Source: Terrimonas sp. (GTDB lineage: Bacteria > Bacteroidota > Bacteroidia > Chitinophagales > Chitinophagaceae). From it: 64,000 nt of DNA. Made by a program: the position numbers and the translations under genes. Shown here piece after piece: positions 15,940 through 24,947 of this stretch. The notes below the pieces were generated by a model. That model was not told the origin of the DNA. It made no database searches and saw only the letters and a program-made list of their open reading frames with translations. The DNA is taken from positions 1 to 64,000 of the forward strand of contig NZ_QCZJ01000025.1 in assembly GCF_003075435.1 (NCBI RefSeq), read 5' to 3'. Each line of letters starts with the position of its first letter. Positions within the stretch are counted from its first letter, which is position 1.

Positions 15940-16731
15940 ATGTACAAATTAAGTATTGTTTGCCTGTTAATATTTTTTCAGAGCATTGCTTTTTCACAAC
16001 CTACGGTATATACTACTGCCAATGCACATTCGCATAATGATTATGAAAAGCCGCAACCTTTTACTGCCGCATACAATCAGCAATTTGGCTCAATAGAGGC
16101 GGATATTTTTTTGAAAGATGATGAGCTGTATGTTGCTCACACTGATGACCAGCTGGCGCAGAAACGAACGCTGGAGGCTTTTTACCTGAAACCATTAGCC
16201 GCGCTTATAAAAGAAAATAAAGGACTTGCTTACGCTGATAAAAAAAGGCAGTTACAGCTAATGATAGATATTAAAACAGAAGCGGTAAGCACGTTGAACA
16301 AACTGATAGAACAAATCAAAAAATATCCTTCGCTTATTACCTGCCCTACTTTAAAAATTGTTATTTCCGGTAACCGGCCGGCGCCTTTTGCTTTTGCCGA
16401 TTTACCGGACTTTATTCATTTTGACGCGCAGTTTACTGTTGATTACCCTGAAGCTGCTTTAAAAAAAGTAGAAATGTACAGTGATAATTTTAAAAATTAT
16501 TCTGCATGGAACGGGCAGGGAAATATACCGGAGAAAGATAGTACAGCTATTGCTGCCGCTATTGCCAAAGCACATGCTTTTCATAAAACAGTTCGTTTCT
16601 GGAATGCACCTGATACACCCGAAGCCTGGAACTTTTTTATGAATGCAGGTGTTGATTATATAAACACTGATCATATTGCAGAGATAGCTGAGTATCTTAA
16701 CCGGAAAACGAAAGGCCGCAGGAAAATGTAA
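15940..16731 (+). CDS. Secreted PLC-like phosphodiesterase (AIM6-like)
   Basis: A 263-residue exported protein of the PLC-like phosphodiesterase (TIM-barrel) superfamily, related to glycerophosphodiester phosphodiesterases and the eukaryotic AIM6 group. A signal peptide ends around FSQ (residue 20). The early motif NAHSHNDYEKPQPF is family-typical and carries the first catalytic His. GSIEADIFLKDDELYVAHTD gives the Glu/Asp metal ligands and the second His. LQLMIDIKTE and a late VRFWNAPDTPEAW, GVDYINTDHIAEI complete the barrel. The substrate may be a phospholipid head group or glycerophosphodiester. It appears to be a single-gene unit. Confidence 0.82.
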   Translation: MYKLSIVCLLIFFQSIAFSQPTVYTTANAHSHNDYEKPQPFTAAYNQQFGSIEADIFLKDDELYVAHTDDQLAQKRTLEAFYLKPLAALIKENKGLAYADKKRQLQLMIDIKTEAVSTLNKLIEQIKKYPSLITCPTLKIVISGNRPAPFAFADLPDFIHFDAQFTVDYPEAALKKVEMYSDNFKNYSAWNGQGNIPEKDSTAIAAAIAKAHAFHKTVRFWNAPDTPEAWNFFMNAGVDYINTDHIAEIAEYLNRKTKGRRKM

Positions 16732-16830
16732 ATATCGCACGTTGATCATCCACCTTCTCACGAAAAACGCAACTGATAACACTTAAATATTATTATGACT
16801 CTGGTCACATTTTATCTGCAGTTTAGTATA

Positions 16831-16839
16831 TACATTTGC
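16831..16839 (+). promoter_or_regulatory. Putative -7 box of the MbnP/MbnH operon
   Basis: TACATTTGC is a full match to TAnnTTTGc, 17 bases upstream of the ATG at 16857. It overlaps a TTG at 16836 that could extend the reading frame, so that longer start is rejected. Confidence 0.5.
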
Positions 16840-16856
16840 ACATTCTTATTTCTGTA

Positions 16857-17237
16857 ATGGTAAAATATTTTATAACTGTAATTTTATTAGCCTGTATGAT
16901 GCTGCAAACTTTCAGCAGCGCTATTATTGTGGTTGATTATTATGCCAATACCGGTAACTATGCTAAAAATTGCGAGAATAAATATGTTCCGCAAATGCAT
17001 TGTAACGGTAAATGCCAATTGATGCAGAAGTTGAAAAAAGAAGAAAAGAAAGAACAGCAGAATCCTGAAAGAAAGCTGGAGCATAAGAATGAAATTCCGC
17101 TCTCATCAAAATCTTTTTTCGCTACATTATTTACGCTTTGCGGAGATGCAGGTAAAATACGATTCCCTGTTTACGCTGAAGGAAAAACTATAAAATTCTC
17201 CCGCATTCTTTTCCATCCGCCGGATGCGAAAGCATAA
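16857..17237 (+). CDS. Small exported Cys-containing protein of the MbnP/MbnH operon
   Basis: A 126-residue protein of unknown function. The N-terminal hydrophobic segment (about 1-25) is a signal peptide or membrane anchor. It is followed by a conserved-looking block with Cys residues, NCENKYVPQMHCNGKCQLMQ, and then a highly charged Lys/Glu helix. The Cys and His arrangement in MHCNGKC could bind a metal ion. It stands first in a row with MbnP, a di-haem MbnH-like enzyme and a Cys-rich outer-membrane protein, so a part in copper or other metal handling is inferred. I do not recognise a named family. Confidence 0.65.
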   Translation: MVKYFITVILLACMMLQTFSSAIIVVDYYANTGNYAKNCENKYVPQMHCNGKCQLMQKLKKEEKKEQQNPERKLEHKNEIPLSSKSFFATLFTLCGDAGKIRFPVYAEGKTIKFSRILFHPPDAKA

Positions 17238-17342
17238 ATATCATCATTTTAGCTTGATAAGTTTATTGATATGCTGGTGCATGTATTAGTGTGCCTGCAT
17301 ACAGGCTAATGCTTTTATCAAACATTCATAACAAAACATTCC

Positions 17343-18137
17343 ATGAAACATATTTTATATACAGCGATAATCTCGTTGCTGATTTTTTCTTCCTGCAAAA
17401 AAGACAATACCAACGAATATAACAGTAATAATAAGGGAGAGCTTTCCATAGAATTTGACAATATAGTAGGTGGTGAAAATCTCGCGTTAAACACAGGATC
17501 GTATACCAATTCCAGCGGTGAAACCTACAAGATCACAACACTTAAATACTTTATCAGTAATATTTCATTAGGAAAAGCTGACGGCACAACGTATACTGTT
17601 CCGCAGAATGACAGTTACTTTTTAATTGAAGAAGGTAATGAAGATGCGGATCATGCTTCCATAGAAGTTCCGGAAGGAGAATATAAAACCCTTACGTTTA
17701 TGGTGGGTATAGATAGCCTGCGCAATACCAAAGATGTAAGTGAAAGAACAGGGGCGCTTGACCCGGCAGGTACTGCTAACGGCATGTATTGGGGCTGGAA
17801 CAGCGGCTATATTTTCTTTAAAATTGAAGGCACTTCAACTGCATCAACCGCAGACGGGAATATGTTTATGTATCATATAGGTGGTTTTGGCGGATACTCT
17901 TCTTCTACCATCAATAATATAAAAACCGTTACGCTCAATTTAGAGCCGGGCGGTACTCCGAAAGTACACCAGGCTAAGGAAACCAATATTCATTTGATGG
18001 TTGATATTGCCAAACTTTTTGATAATAAATCACACATTAGTATAAAGGAGCATGCTGCAGTTATGTTTGATGCATACAGCACAACTATTGCAGATAACTA
18101 CGCTACTATGTTTCGCCATGATCATACAGAAAACTAA
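17343..18137 (+). CDS. MbnP-family copper-binding lipoprotein
   Basis: A 264-residue lipoprotein (lipobox FSSC) of the MbnP family. MbnP proteins bind copper in the periplasm, and in characterised cases one Trp is oxidised to kynurenine by the di-haem partner MbnH. The family stretch is MYWGWNSGYIFFKIEG (Trp150 and Trp152 are candidates for modification), with YKITTLKYFISNI, then HIGGFGG and a C-terminal HSHxxN-like FRHDHTEN end. The mbnH-like gene follows after 4 bases. In Bacteroidota these pairs lack methanobactin genes, and none are visible here, so the role is probably general copper handling. Confidence 0.85.
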   Translation: MKHILYTAIISLLIFSSCKKDNTNEYNSNNKGELSIEFDNIVGGENLALNTGSYTNSSGETYKITTLKYFISNISLGKADGTTYTVPQNDSYFLIEEGNEDADHASIEVPEGEYKTLTFMVGIDSLRNTKDVSERTGALDPAGTANGMYWGWNSGYIFFKIEGTSTASTADGNMFMYHIGGFGGYSSSTINNIKTVTLNLEPGGTPKVHQAKETNIHLMVDIAKLFDNKSHISIKEHAAVMFDAYSTTIADNYATMFRHDHTEN

Positions 18138-18141
18138 TGTC

Positions 18142-19173
18142 ATGACCAGGAAATATTGGCTGAGCATAATTATACTTATTTCGGTTATATATGCCTGTAA
18201 TAAAGATGCAATAACAGAACGGTTTGCAGGTTTTCAAACTCCTGCAAACTTTCCTGAACCGGCATATCATTTCTCCACCAATGAAATCACGCAAAATAAG
18301 TTTGAATTAGGACGCAAATTATTTTACGACCCTTTACTGTCGAGGAACAGTACCATCAGTTGCGGAAGCTGTCATATACAAACATCCGCATTTTCACATC
18401 ATGGTCATAATGTGAGTCATGGCATTGATGATAAACTGGGAACAAGAAATGCGCCTGCTATTATGAATCTTGCGTGGTATAATTCTTTTATGTGGGATGG
18501 CGGTGTATTTGATCTTGATCTGCAACCCGTAGCGCCACTTACCAACCATGTGGAGATGGATGAAACAATGGAAAACGTGCTGAAGAAACTTAAAGCGAGT
18601 GCTGACTATCCATCATTATTTAATAAAGCTTTTGGTGAGCAGGAAATAACCACGGCTGCTGTGCTTAAAGCACTTTCACAGTTTATGCTGATGTGTGTAA
18701 GCAGCAATGCAAAATATGATAGTGTGAAGCGCGGTGAAGGAAAAGCTTTTACTGAGGAAGAGCAAAACGGGTACAAAATTTTTCAGCAGAAATGTAATAG
18801 CTGTCATACAGAGCCTTTGTTTACCGATAATAGCTTCAGAAATAACGGACTGACGCCTACTGCTCTTGATGATAAAGGGCGCCAACTGGTTACGCTAAAC
18901 GACCAGGATGCATACACCTTTAAAGTGCCCAGCCTCAGAAACCTGGGATATACAGCACCTTATATGCACGACGGAAGATTTTATACGCTTGATGCTGCCC
19001 TGGAGCATTATAACAGCAAAGTTCAGCAGTCAGCAACCCTTGATCCCCTGCTTAAAAAAGAAACTATTCCGGGCATACGGTTAACCGATGAGGAAAAGAA
19101 ATATCTCCTTGTGTTCTTAAAAACACTTGACGATCCATCATTTTTAAAAGACAAAAAACTCTCAGAACAATGA
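18142..19173 (+). CDS. Di-haem cytochrome c peroxidase-like enzyme (MbnH/MauG type)
   Basis: A 343-residue exported lipoprotein (VIYAC lipobox) with two haem c sites, CGSCH (Cys74, Cys77, His78) and CNSCH (Cys218, His222). Other family motifs are FELGRKLFYDPLLSRN, GTRNAPAIMNLAWYNSFMWDGG, KVPSLRNLGYTAPYMHDGRF and LEHYNSK. It belongs to the cytochrome c peroxidase/MauG superfamily. Its pairing with MbnP suggests it is the MbnH that oxidises a Trp of MbnP rather than a peroxide scavenger. The frame is open further upstream inside mbnP, but the ATG at 18142, directly before the signal sequence, is the sensible start. The stop overlaps the next ATG (ATGA). Confidence 0.88.
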   Translation: MTRKYWLSIIILISVIYACNKDAITERFAGFQTPANFPEPAYHFSTNEITQNKFELGRKLFYDPLLSRNSTISCGSCHIQTSAFSHHGHNVSHGIDDKLGTRNAPAIMNLAWYNSFMWDGGVFDLDLQPVAPLTNHVEMDETMENVLKKLKASADYPSLFNKAFGEQEITTAAVLKALSQFMLMCVSSNAKYDSVKRGEGKAFTEEEQNGYKIFQQKCNSCHTEPLFTDNSFRNNGLTPTALDDKGRQLVTLNDQDAYTFKVPSLRNLGYTAPYMHDGRFYTLDAALEHYNSKVQQSATLDPLLKKETIPGIRLTDEEKKYLLVFLKTLDDPSFLKDKKLSEQ

Positions 19174-20093
19174 AAAAAATAATGATCAGCATATTATTGC
19201 TGCTCTCCGTGTCATTGCAGGTTTTGGCATGCGATATATGTGGTTGCGGAGTAGGCAGTTCATATATTGGCATATTACCAGAATTCAATACCAAGATTTT
19301 TGGTGTACGGTACAGGTACAGCTCCTTACTTACACATATTGGCTCTGATGGTGTAAATACTTATTTAACCAGCCGGGAGCATTACCGCACAGCTGAATTA
19401 TGGGGAGGCTGGAATATTACCAAAAATCTGCGTGTAATGGTAACCGTTCCCTATAATTTTAATGAACGCATTAACCAGGGAATAACGCATACAAAAAATG
19501 GCATTGGCGATATAACGCTTTCCGGATATTATCAATTACTTAATAAAAGAAAAACACTGAACAATAATAAATTGCTGATACAAAGTTTATGGCTGGGTGC
19601 AGGCGTAAAATTGCCAGCAGGTAAATACAATCCTTCTGATAAGGAAAGCAGTAATAATAATACAAATCTTTTTCAACTTGGTACCGGCAGCACAGATTTT
19701 AACGCACATGCCATGTATGATCTTCGCCTGCAGGATGCTGGTATAAACGCTACTGCGAGTTATAAAATCAATACAACCAATAAATATGATTATACCTATG
19801 GCAATAAACTTAACCTCAGTACTCAGGTATATTATAAGTTCAGAATTCTGAATAAATTAATGCTGGCCCCAAATGCAGGAATCCAGTATGAAACGGCTCA
19901 GAAAGATTTAGATGGGAAATACCGGGTAGATGTTTCAGGTGGAAATATTTTAATGGGCACAGCAGGTATTGAAACAGCATTTTCTAAAATAAGCATTGGT
20001 GCTAACTGGCAAACTCCGTTGTCACAAAATCTGGCCAACGGATTTGCAAAAGCAGGTAACAGGATAATGGTGCATATGGCGGTTTCGTTGTAA
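19170..20093 (+). CDS. Outer-membrane beta-barrel protein with CxxCxC motif
   Basis: A 307-residue exported protein. After the signal peptide (about 1-20) the mature N-terminus begins CDICGCGVGSSYIG, a CxxCxC motif suited to metal binding. The rest is made of alternating strands with many aromatic and Asn residues (VTVPYNFNERI, GIGDITLSGYYQL, LWLGAGVKLPAGKYNP) and ends in VSL, like a small outer-membrane barrel of the kind annotated as a putative transporter. It overlaps the MbnH gene by four bases. The likely role is metal passage or delivery for the MbnP/MbnH system. The family function is not established. Confidence 0.75.
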   Translation: MKKIMISILLLLSVSLQVLACDICGCGVGSSYIGILPEFNTKIFGVRYRYSSLLTHIGSDGVNTYLTSREHYRTAELWGGWNITKNLRVMVTVPYNFNERINQGITHTKNGIGDITLSGYYQLLNKRKTLNNNKLLIQSLWLGAGVKLPAGKYNPSDKESSNNNTNLFQLGTGSTDFNAHAMYDLRLQDAGINATASYKINTTNKYDYTYGNKLNLSTQVYYKFRILNKLMLAPNAGIQYETAQKDLDGKYRVDVSGGNILMGTAGIETAFSKISIGANWQTPLSQNLANGFAKAGNRIMVHMAVSL

Positions 20094-20244
20094 AAAAATC
20101 AGCCATTTTAAAAAAGCTATGCAATAAGCGCAACGTATTGTGCTATTGGGTTGTCTGTATATAGTAAAATAAACCATTTGTATATATCTGTTGGCTATAA
20201 CAGAAATTAGGTTTATTTTTCATGATAAATTCAGACCGTCCTGC

Positions 20245-20982
20245 ATGAGAATATTGCAAACAATACTTATAATTTTTTTCTTTTATACTGCCATTCCGGC
20301 TATTTCACAAGGACAAAATCCGGACAGCGCGTTAGTAGCGCAGCAACGAAAAAATCCAGTTCAGCTATACTACAATTCGCTTGGTATACAATCCGGATTG
20401 TATAATGGCAGTGAATATACAGTATATGTACACCTTCTTAAGGATGGGCATCCCTACCTTGATACTACTAAATTGATGGATGGCGCTGTTTTTTATGATG
20501 GCATGCTATACAGGAATGTGCCTATGCTATATGATATTGTAAAGGATGAGCTTGTTATACAGCACTATAATAAAGTTTTTCATATACAACTTATAAAAAG
20601 TAAGGTTGATGAATTCAATATTCTCGGCAGACCATTTCTTCACCTGGGAAAAGACAGTACAATACAGGGTAATGTAAAGAATGGCTATTATGAAGTATTG
20701 TATAACGGGCAGATTAAGCTTTATGCCAAACGCATAAAAACAATACAGGAATTTATACCGGATATGCAGGTTGAGCGAAGGGTTTTTTCAAATAACCGCT
20801 ATTTTATTTATAAGGATAACACATTTCATGAAGTATATAACCAGTCGTCTGTACTAAAAGTTTTGAAAGATAAAAAATTCGATTACAAACAGGCATTGAG
20901 AAAACAGCGTATTAAATTCCGCAAACAAAGAGAAACAGCAATGAAGCTGATGCTGCAACAGTATGAAAATGCAAATCATTAA
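20245..20982 (+). CDS. Secreted protein of unknown function
   Basis: A 245-residue protein with a signal peptide (MRILQTILIIFFFYTAIPAI, then SQGQ). No family is recognised with confidence. The body is rich in beta-strand patterns with YNGSEYTVY, KDGHPYLDT and DGAVFYDGMLYRNVPMLYD, and ends in a basic helix (KQALRKQRIKFRKQR). It stops one base before the start of the TonB receptor gene and begins the operon, so it may be a periplasmic or surface accessory of that receptor. A longer frame from a TTG at 20191 is rejected because the signal peptide starts at 20245. Confidence 0.7.
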   Translation: MRILQTILIIFFFYTAIPAISQGQNPDSALVAQQRKNPVQLYYNSLGIQSGLYNGSEYTVYVHLLKDGHPYLDTTKLMDGAVFYDGMLYRNVPMLYDIVKDELVIQHYNKVFHIQLIKSKVDEFNILGRPFLHLGKDSTIQGNVKNGYYEVLYNGQIKLYAKRIKTIQEFIPDMQVERRVFSNNRYFIYKDNTFHEVYNQSSVLKVLKDKKFDYKQALRKQRIKFRKQRETAMKLMLQQYENANH

Positions 20983-20983
20983 C

Positions 20984-23755
20984 ATGAAGTCATCTTTACT
21001 ATCTATCCTAACACTTTTTTTGTTGCTAGCGGGTACTGCTGCTTCGGCACAACAAAAAGAAGTGCTTGTAAGCGGCGACTTCTATAATATGCGGGCAAAG
21101 GAATTTGTTGCTGAGCTAGAAAAGAAAACAGGTTTGACTTTTTATTACGACACTACCGGCTTTGATACACTTAAAATTGACATTAGTGTAAAAGAACAAC
21201 CTGTTACAAAAGTGCTTGCATCAGCCATAGGCGATTCAATATATAAATATACCCTGTATAATAATCTTTTATTTATTACCAAAGGTTCGCCGGTTGAAAC
21301 CGAATTGCCGGAAGCCTTTTTTGTAGCAAAAGCAGTCAGCACTGATACAGGAAGCAAAGTGAAATATATAATAACTTCTATTGAAGAAGATTCAAAACCG
21401 CAGACCACAACCCCTGAAAATAAATTATTTGAGGTAGGCATAAAAACATCGGCGCCATTAAGCGGCACAGCAAAGCTGGCTGGATATGTTAAAGACATCA
21501 GTACTGGCGAACCCATACCCGGCGCCGCAGTATTTGTTGAAAAGCTGAAGATCTCCGTTAATGCCGATCAATTCGGGTATTATTCTATTACACTCCCCAA
21601 AGGCAGGCACTTAATCAATATTCAAAGCCTGGGTAAAAAAGATACCTGGAGACAGGTAATGCTATATGGCGATGGCACTTTGAATGTAGATATGAAAGAT
21701 CATGTCTTATCATTAAAAGCAGTAATAATATCAGCAAAAAAAGCAGCGAATATTAACAGCCTTCAGATGGGGGTGGAAAAGGTAGATATAAAAACGATCA
21801 AACAGATCCCGGTTGTTTTTGGAGAAGCGGACATATTACGTGTAATACAAACCCTGCCAGGCGTTAAAACAGTTGGTGAAGCCAGTACAGGCTTTAATGT
21901 ACGCGGAGGTTCTGCAGATCAAAATCTTATTTTGTTTAATGATGCAACCGTATATAATCCTTCCCACTTTTTTGGCTTCTTTTCGGCATTCAATCCTGAT
22001 GTAGTCAGCAGTGTTGAATTATATAAAAGCAGTATTCCTGCAAAATATGGAGGAAGATTATCTTCTGTGCTGGATGTAGTAAGCCGTGAGGGGAACAAGA
22101 AAAAAATCACAGGCTCAGCAGGAATTGGTTTATTAACCAGCAGGCTTAATATAGAAGGTCCGTTAATTAAAGATAAAACCTCATTTATTGTTGGCGGCCG
22201 TATTACTTATGCCAACTGGTTAATGCAATTTCTTCCCGCTGAATACAAAAAAAGTAAGGCGTCTTTTTATGATATAAACGTCTTGCTCAGTCATAAAATC
22301 AACGATAAAAACGACTTGTATTTAACTGCCTATATGAGCAATGATCGCTTTAATCTTAACAGCGATACGGTATATGGTTATGGCAATAAAAATATCGTTC
22401 TTAAATGGAAGCATGTTTTCAACAATAAGCTTCAAAGTATAGTTAGCACAGGATATGATTCTTATGGTTATACCATTTACAGCGAAAAAAACCCTGTTAA
22501 TGCTTACGATATGAAGTTTGATATCAACCAGAGTAATGCAAAAATCCACTTCAACTATTTTGTAAATTCAAAGCATACACTTGACTTTGGTTTAAGCTCA
22601 ATATATTATACCCTGCACCCCGGCTCATTTCAACCGAGGGGAGATAAATCACTTGTAGTACCTGATGTTGTGACAAAAGAACAGGCATTGGAAAGTGCTG
22701 CGTATCTCACTGAAAAGTATAATATCACCTCTTCATTATCTGTTCAGGCGGGTATTCGTTTTTCATTATATAATTATATGGGGCCAAAAACCATATATCA
22801 ATACGCTGATGGATTGCCTAAAGAAACCGGTAATATCACTGATACCCTTCAATACAATAAGGGAAAATTCATCAATAAATATTTCGGACCTGAATACCGC
22901 CTTTCATTACGGTATGCCATAACCGATAATTTCTCTGTGAAAGCCGGGTATAATTCATTAAGGCAGTATATACATATGCTTTCTAACACAACAGCTATTG
23001 CACCAACCGATATATGGAAGCTAAGTGACCCTAACATTAAACCACAATACGGAGATCAGTTCTCCATTGGTTTTTATAAGAATTTTAAATCAAACACCAT
23101 TGAAACTTCTGTAGAAACTTATTATAAAAGATTAAAGGATTTCCTGGATTTTAAAAGCGGCGCCAGGCTTGTATTAAACGATCATATTGAAACAGATGTA
23201 TTTAATACGGTAGGTAAAGCATATGGTGTTGAGTTAATGATTAAGAAATTAACCGGTAAGCTTAATGGCTGGGTAAGTTATACATGGTCACGCACTTTTC
23301 TCAGGATGAACGATTCTACCAAAGGACAGGTTATTAACAATGGTGATTATTATCCTGCCAACTATGATAAGCCACATGAGGTAACCGCTATTGGAAATTA
23401 CAGGTTTTCGCACCGGTTCAGCCTTTCAATGAATGTTACCTATAGTACAGGCCGTCCCATTACAATTCCCATTGGCAGATATTATTATGAAGGAAGCTAC
23501 AGGGCTTTATATTCCGACAGGAACGCCTATCGCATACCCGATTATTTCCGCATGGATTTTTCGATGAATTTAGAAGGTAATCATAAAGTAAAACAGAAAA
23601 CACATAATTCCTGGACATTCGGAGTATATAACCTTCTTGGCAGGAAAAATCCTTACTCTGTATACTTTGTTTCGGAGGATGGCATCATCAACGGATATAA
23701 GCTATCTGTTTTTGGTGCAGCTATATTATATGCCAATTTTAATATCAGATTTTGA
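20984..23755 (+). CDS. TonB-dependent receptor with STN and carboxypeptidase-like domains
   Basis: A 923-residue outer-membrane receptor. A signal peptide ends near ASAQ. An STN (secretin/TonB N-terminal) domain covers about 30-105 (FVAELEKKTGLTFYYD), a feature of receptors that signal to an anti-sigma factor, although no sigma/anti-sigma pair is seen here. A carboxypeptidase-regulatory-like sandwich follows (about 165-245: LAGYVKDISTGEPIPGAAV), then the plug (FNVRGGSADQNLILFN, SSVELYKSSIPAKYGGRLSS) and the barrel, which ends NFNIRF. The DUF4249 gene overlaps by one base. Such pairs are common in Bacteroidota; the ligand is unknown. Confidence 0.92.
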   Translation: MKSSLLSILTLFLLLAGTAASAQQKEVLVSGDFYNMRAKEFVAELEKKTGLTFYYDTTGFDTLKIDISVKEQPVTKVLASAIGDSIYKYTLYNNLLFITKGSPVETELPEAFFVAKAVSTDTGSKVKYIITSIEEDSKPQTTTPENKLFEVGIKTSAPLSGTAKLAGYVKDISTGEPIPGAAVFVEKLKISVNADQFGYYSITLPKGRHLINIQSLGKKDTWRQVMLYGDGTLNVDMKDHVLSLKAVIISAKKAANINSLQMGVEKVDIKTIKQIPVVFGEADILRVIQTLPGVKTVGEASTGFNVRGGSADQNLILFNDATVYNPSHFFGFFSAFNPDVVSSVELYKSSIPAKYGGRLSSVLDVVSREGNKKKITGSAGIGLLTSRLNIEGPLIKDKTSFIVGGRITYANWLMQFLPAEYKKSKASFYDINVLLSHKINDKNDLYLTAYMSNDRFNLNSDTVYGYGNKNIVLKWKHVFNNKLQSIVSTGYDSYGYTIYSEKNPVNAYDMKFDINQSNAKIHFNYFVNSKHTLDFGLSSIYYTLHPGSFQPRGDKSLVVPDVVTKEQALESAAYLTEKYNITSSLSVQAGIRFSLYNYMGPKTIYQYADGLPKETGNITDTLQYNKGKFINKYFGPEYRLSLRYAITDNFSVKAGYNSLRQYIHMLSNTTAIAPTDIWKLSDPNIKPQYGDQFSIGFYKNFKSNTIETSVETYYKRLKDFLDFKSGARLVLNDHIETDVFNTVGKAYGVELMIKKLTGKLNGWVSYTWSRTFLRMNDSTKGQVINNGDYYPANYDKPHEVTAIGNYRFSHRFSLSMNVTYSTGRPITIPIGRYYYEGSYRALYSDRNAYRIPDYFRMDFSMNLEGNHKVKQKTHNSWTFGVYNLLGRKNPYSVYFVSEDGIINGYKLSVFGAAILYANFNIRF

Positions 23756-24918
23756 TGAAGAGAAAATATTACATATCGCGACCGCAATATTTTATGATTA
23801 TTATTTTATTTTTCTTTTCAGTTACCTGCAAAGAAAAATATGCATTACCCAAAACGCTGATTGACAAAAGCTATCTTGTTGTAGAAGGATATATTGACGG
23901 AGGAAACGACTCTACCTTTATACGGCTTACCAGAACAGTTAGTTCGGCAGATACAACAAGCATTAAGAACGAAAGCAATGCGACAGTATATATTGAAGGA
24001 GAAGACGGTCAATCTTTTTATCTGAATGAGATCAATCCCGGCACATATGCAGGCGGACCTTTCTCACTCAACCAAACGCAGCAATACAGGCTTAATATAT
24101 CAACCGGCAATGGCAAATCATATTTGTCAGACTATGTAGACATTAAACAAACACCTGCCATTGATAGCATAAGCTGGGCAAGAACAGCTGATGGCGTTCA
24201 GATATATGCCAACACGCATGATCCGCAAAACAGTACAACGTACTATGCATGGAACTATCATGAAACCTGGGAATTCTATTCAGCTTTTTATTCCAACTGG
24301 GAATATACCGGCAGTCCGGACCCGGATAGTGTAATGGTAAGAAGAACCAATGGAGATTCATTATACCGTTGCTGGCAATCGAATATTTCCACTGAAATTA
24401 TTGTAGGTTCTTCTGCAAAGCTCAGTGAAGATATTATTTACCTCTACCCGCTGATACTTATTCCTGAAGCTTCGTGGAAGCTTCAAAAAAGATATAGTGT
24501 GCTGGTAAAGCAACGTGCTTTGAGTAAAGGCGCATACGAGTATCTTGAAAACATGAAAAAGAATTCAGAACAACTGGGTTCCATATTTGATCCCCAGCCT
24601 TCCACAAGCAATGGCAATGTTCACTGCGTGGATGACGCAAAGGAAATTGTATTAGGATATGTATACAGCAGCACTTCTGTACAAAAAAGAATATTTATAG
24701 AACGCTCCCAGGTGCAAGACTGGAAATACCGGTTTAGTTGCGAAGAGGTTTCCATAAAGAACGATCTTGACAGTTTGGCTGATGCCTTCGCAGGAAACGC
24801 GTACATACCTACAACAGAAGAAGGTTCGGGGCCTGTGATCGCCAGGTATAAGGGCGCTGCGGTATACTGTGTAGATTGCAGGTTGAGGGGCGTACATGAA
24901 AAACCTGATTTTTGGTAA
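23755..24918 (+). CDS. DUF4249-family protein
   Basis: A 387-residue exported protein of the DUF4249 family, usually a surface-associated partner of a TonB receptor. The N-terminal hydrophobic segment ends at FFSVTCKEKY, a plausible lipobox (SVTC). The family pattern is seen in LVVEGYIDGGNDSTFIRLTRT, TVYIEGEDGQSFYLNE and DYVDIKQTPAIDSISW. The C-terminal half has scattered Cys (YCVDCRLRG). The start is the ATG overlapping the receptor stop as TGATG. The function is inferred as binding or capture of the receptor substrate. Confidence 0.85.
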   Translation: MKRKYYISRPQYFMIIILFFFSVTCKEKYALPKTLIDKSYLVVEGYIDGGNDSTFIRLTRTVSSADTTSIKNESNATVYIEGEDGQSFYLNEINPGTYAGGPFSLNQTQQYRLNISTGNGKSYLSDYVDIKQTPAIDSISWARTADGVQIYANTHDPQNSTTYYAWNYHETWEFYSAFYSNWEYTGSPDPDSVMVRRTNGDSLYRCWQSNISTEIIVGSSAKLSEDIIYLYPLILIPEASWKLQKRYSVLVKQRALSKGAYEYLENMKKNSEQLGSIFDPQPSTSNGNVHCVDDAKEIVLGYVYSSTSVQKRIFIERSQVQDWKYRFSCEEVSIKNDLDSLADAFAGNAYIPTTEEGSGPVIARYKGAAVYCVDCRLRGVHEKPDFW

Positions 24919-24947
24919 AAAAATATTACGACAGAACAATTATACTA

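Noticed and set aside
16836-16856. TTG start that would lengthen the CNGKC protein by seven residues
   Set aside because: The TTG is inside a perfect TAnnTTTGc promoter box and so would not be transcribed.
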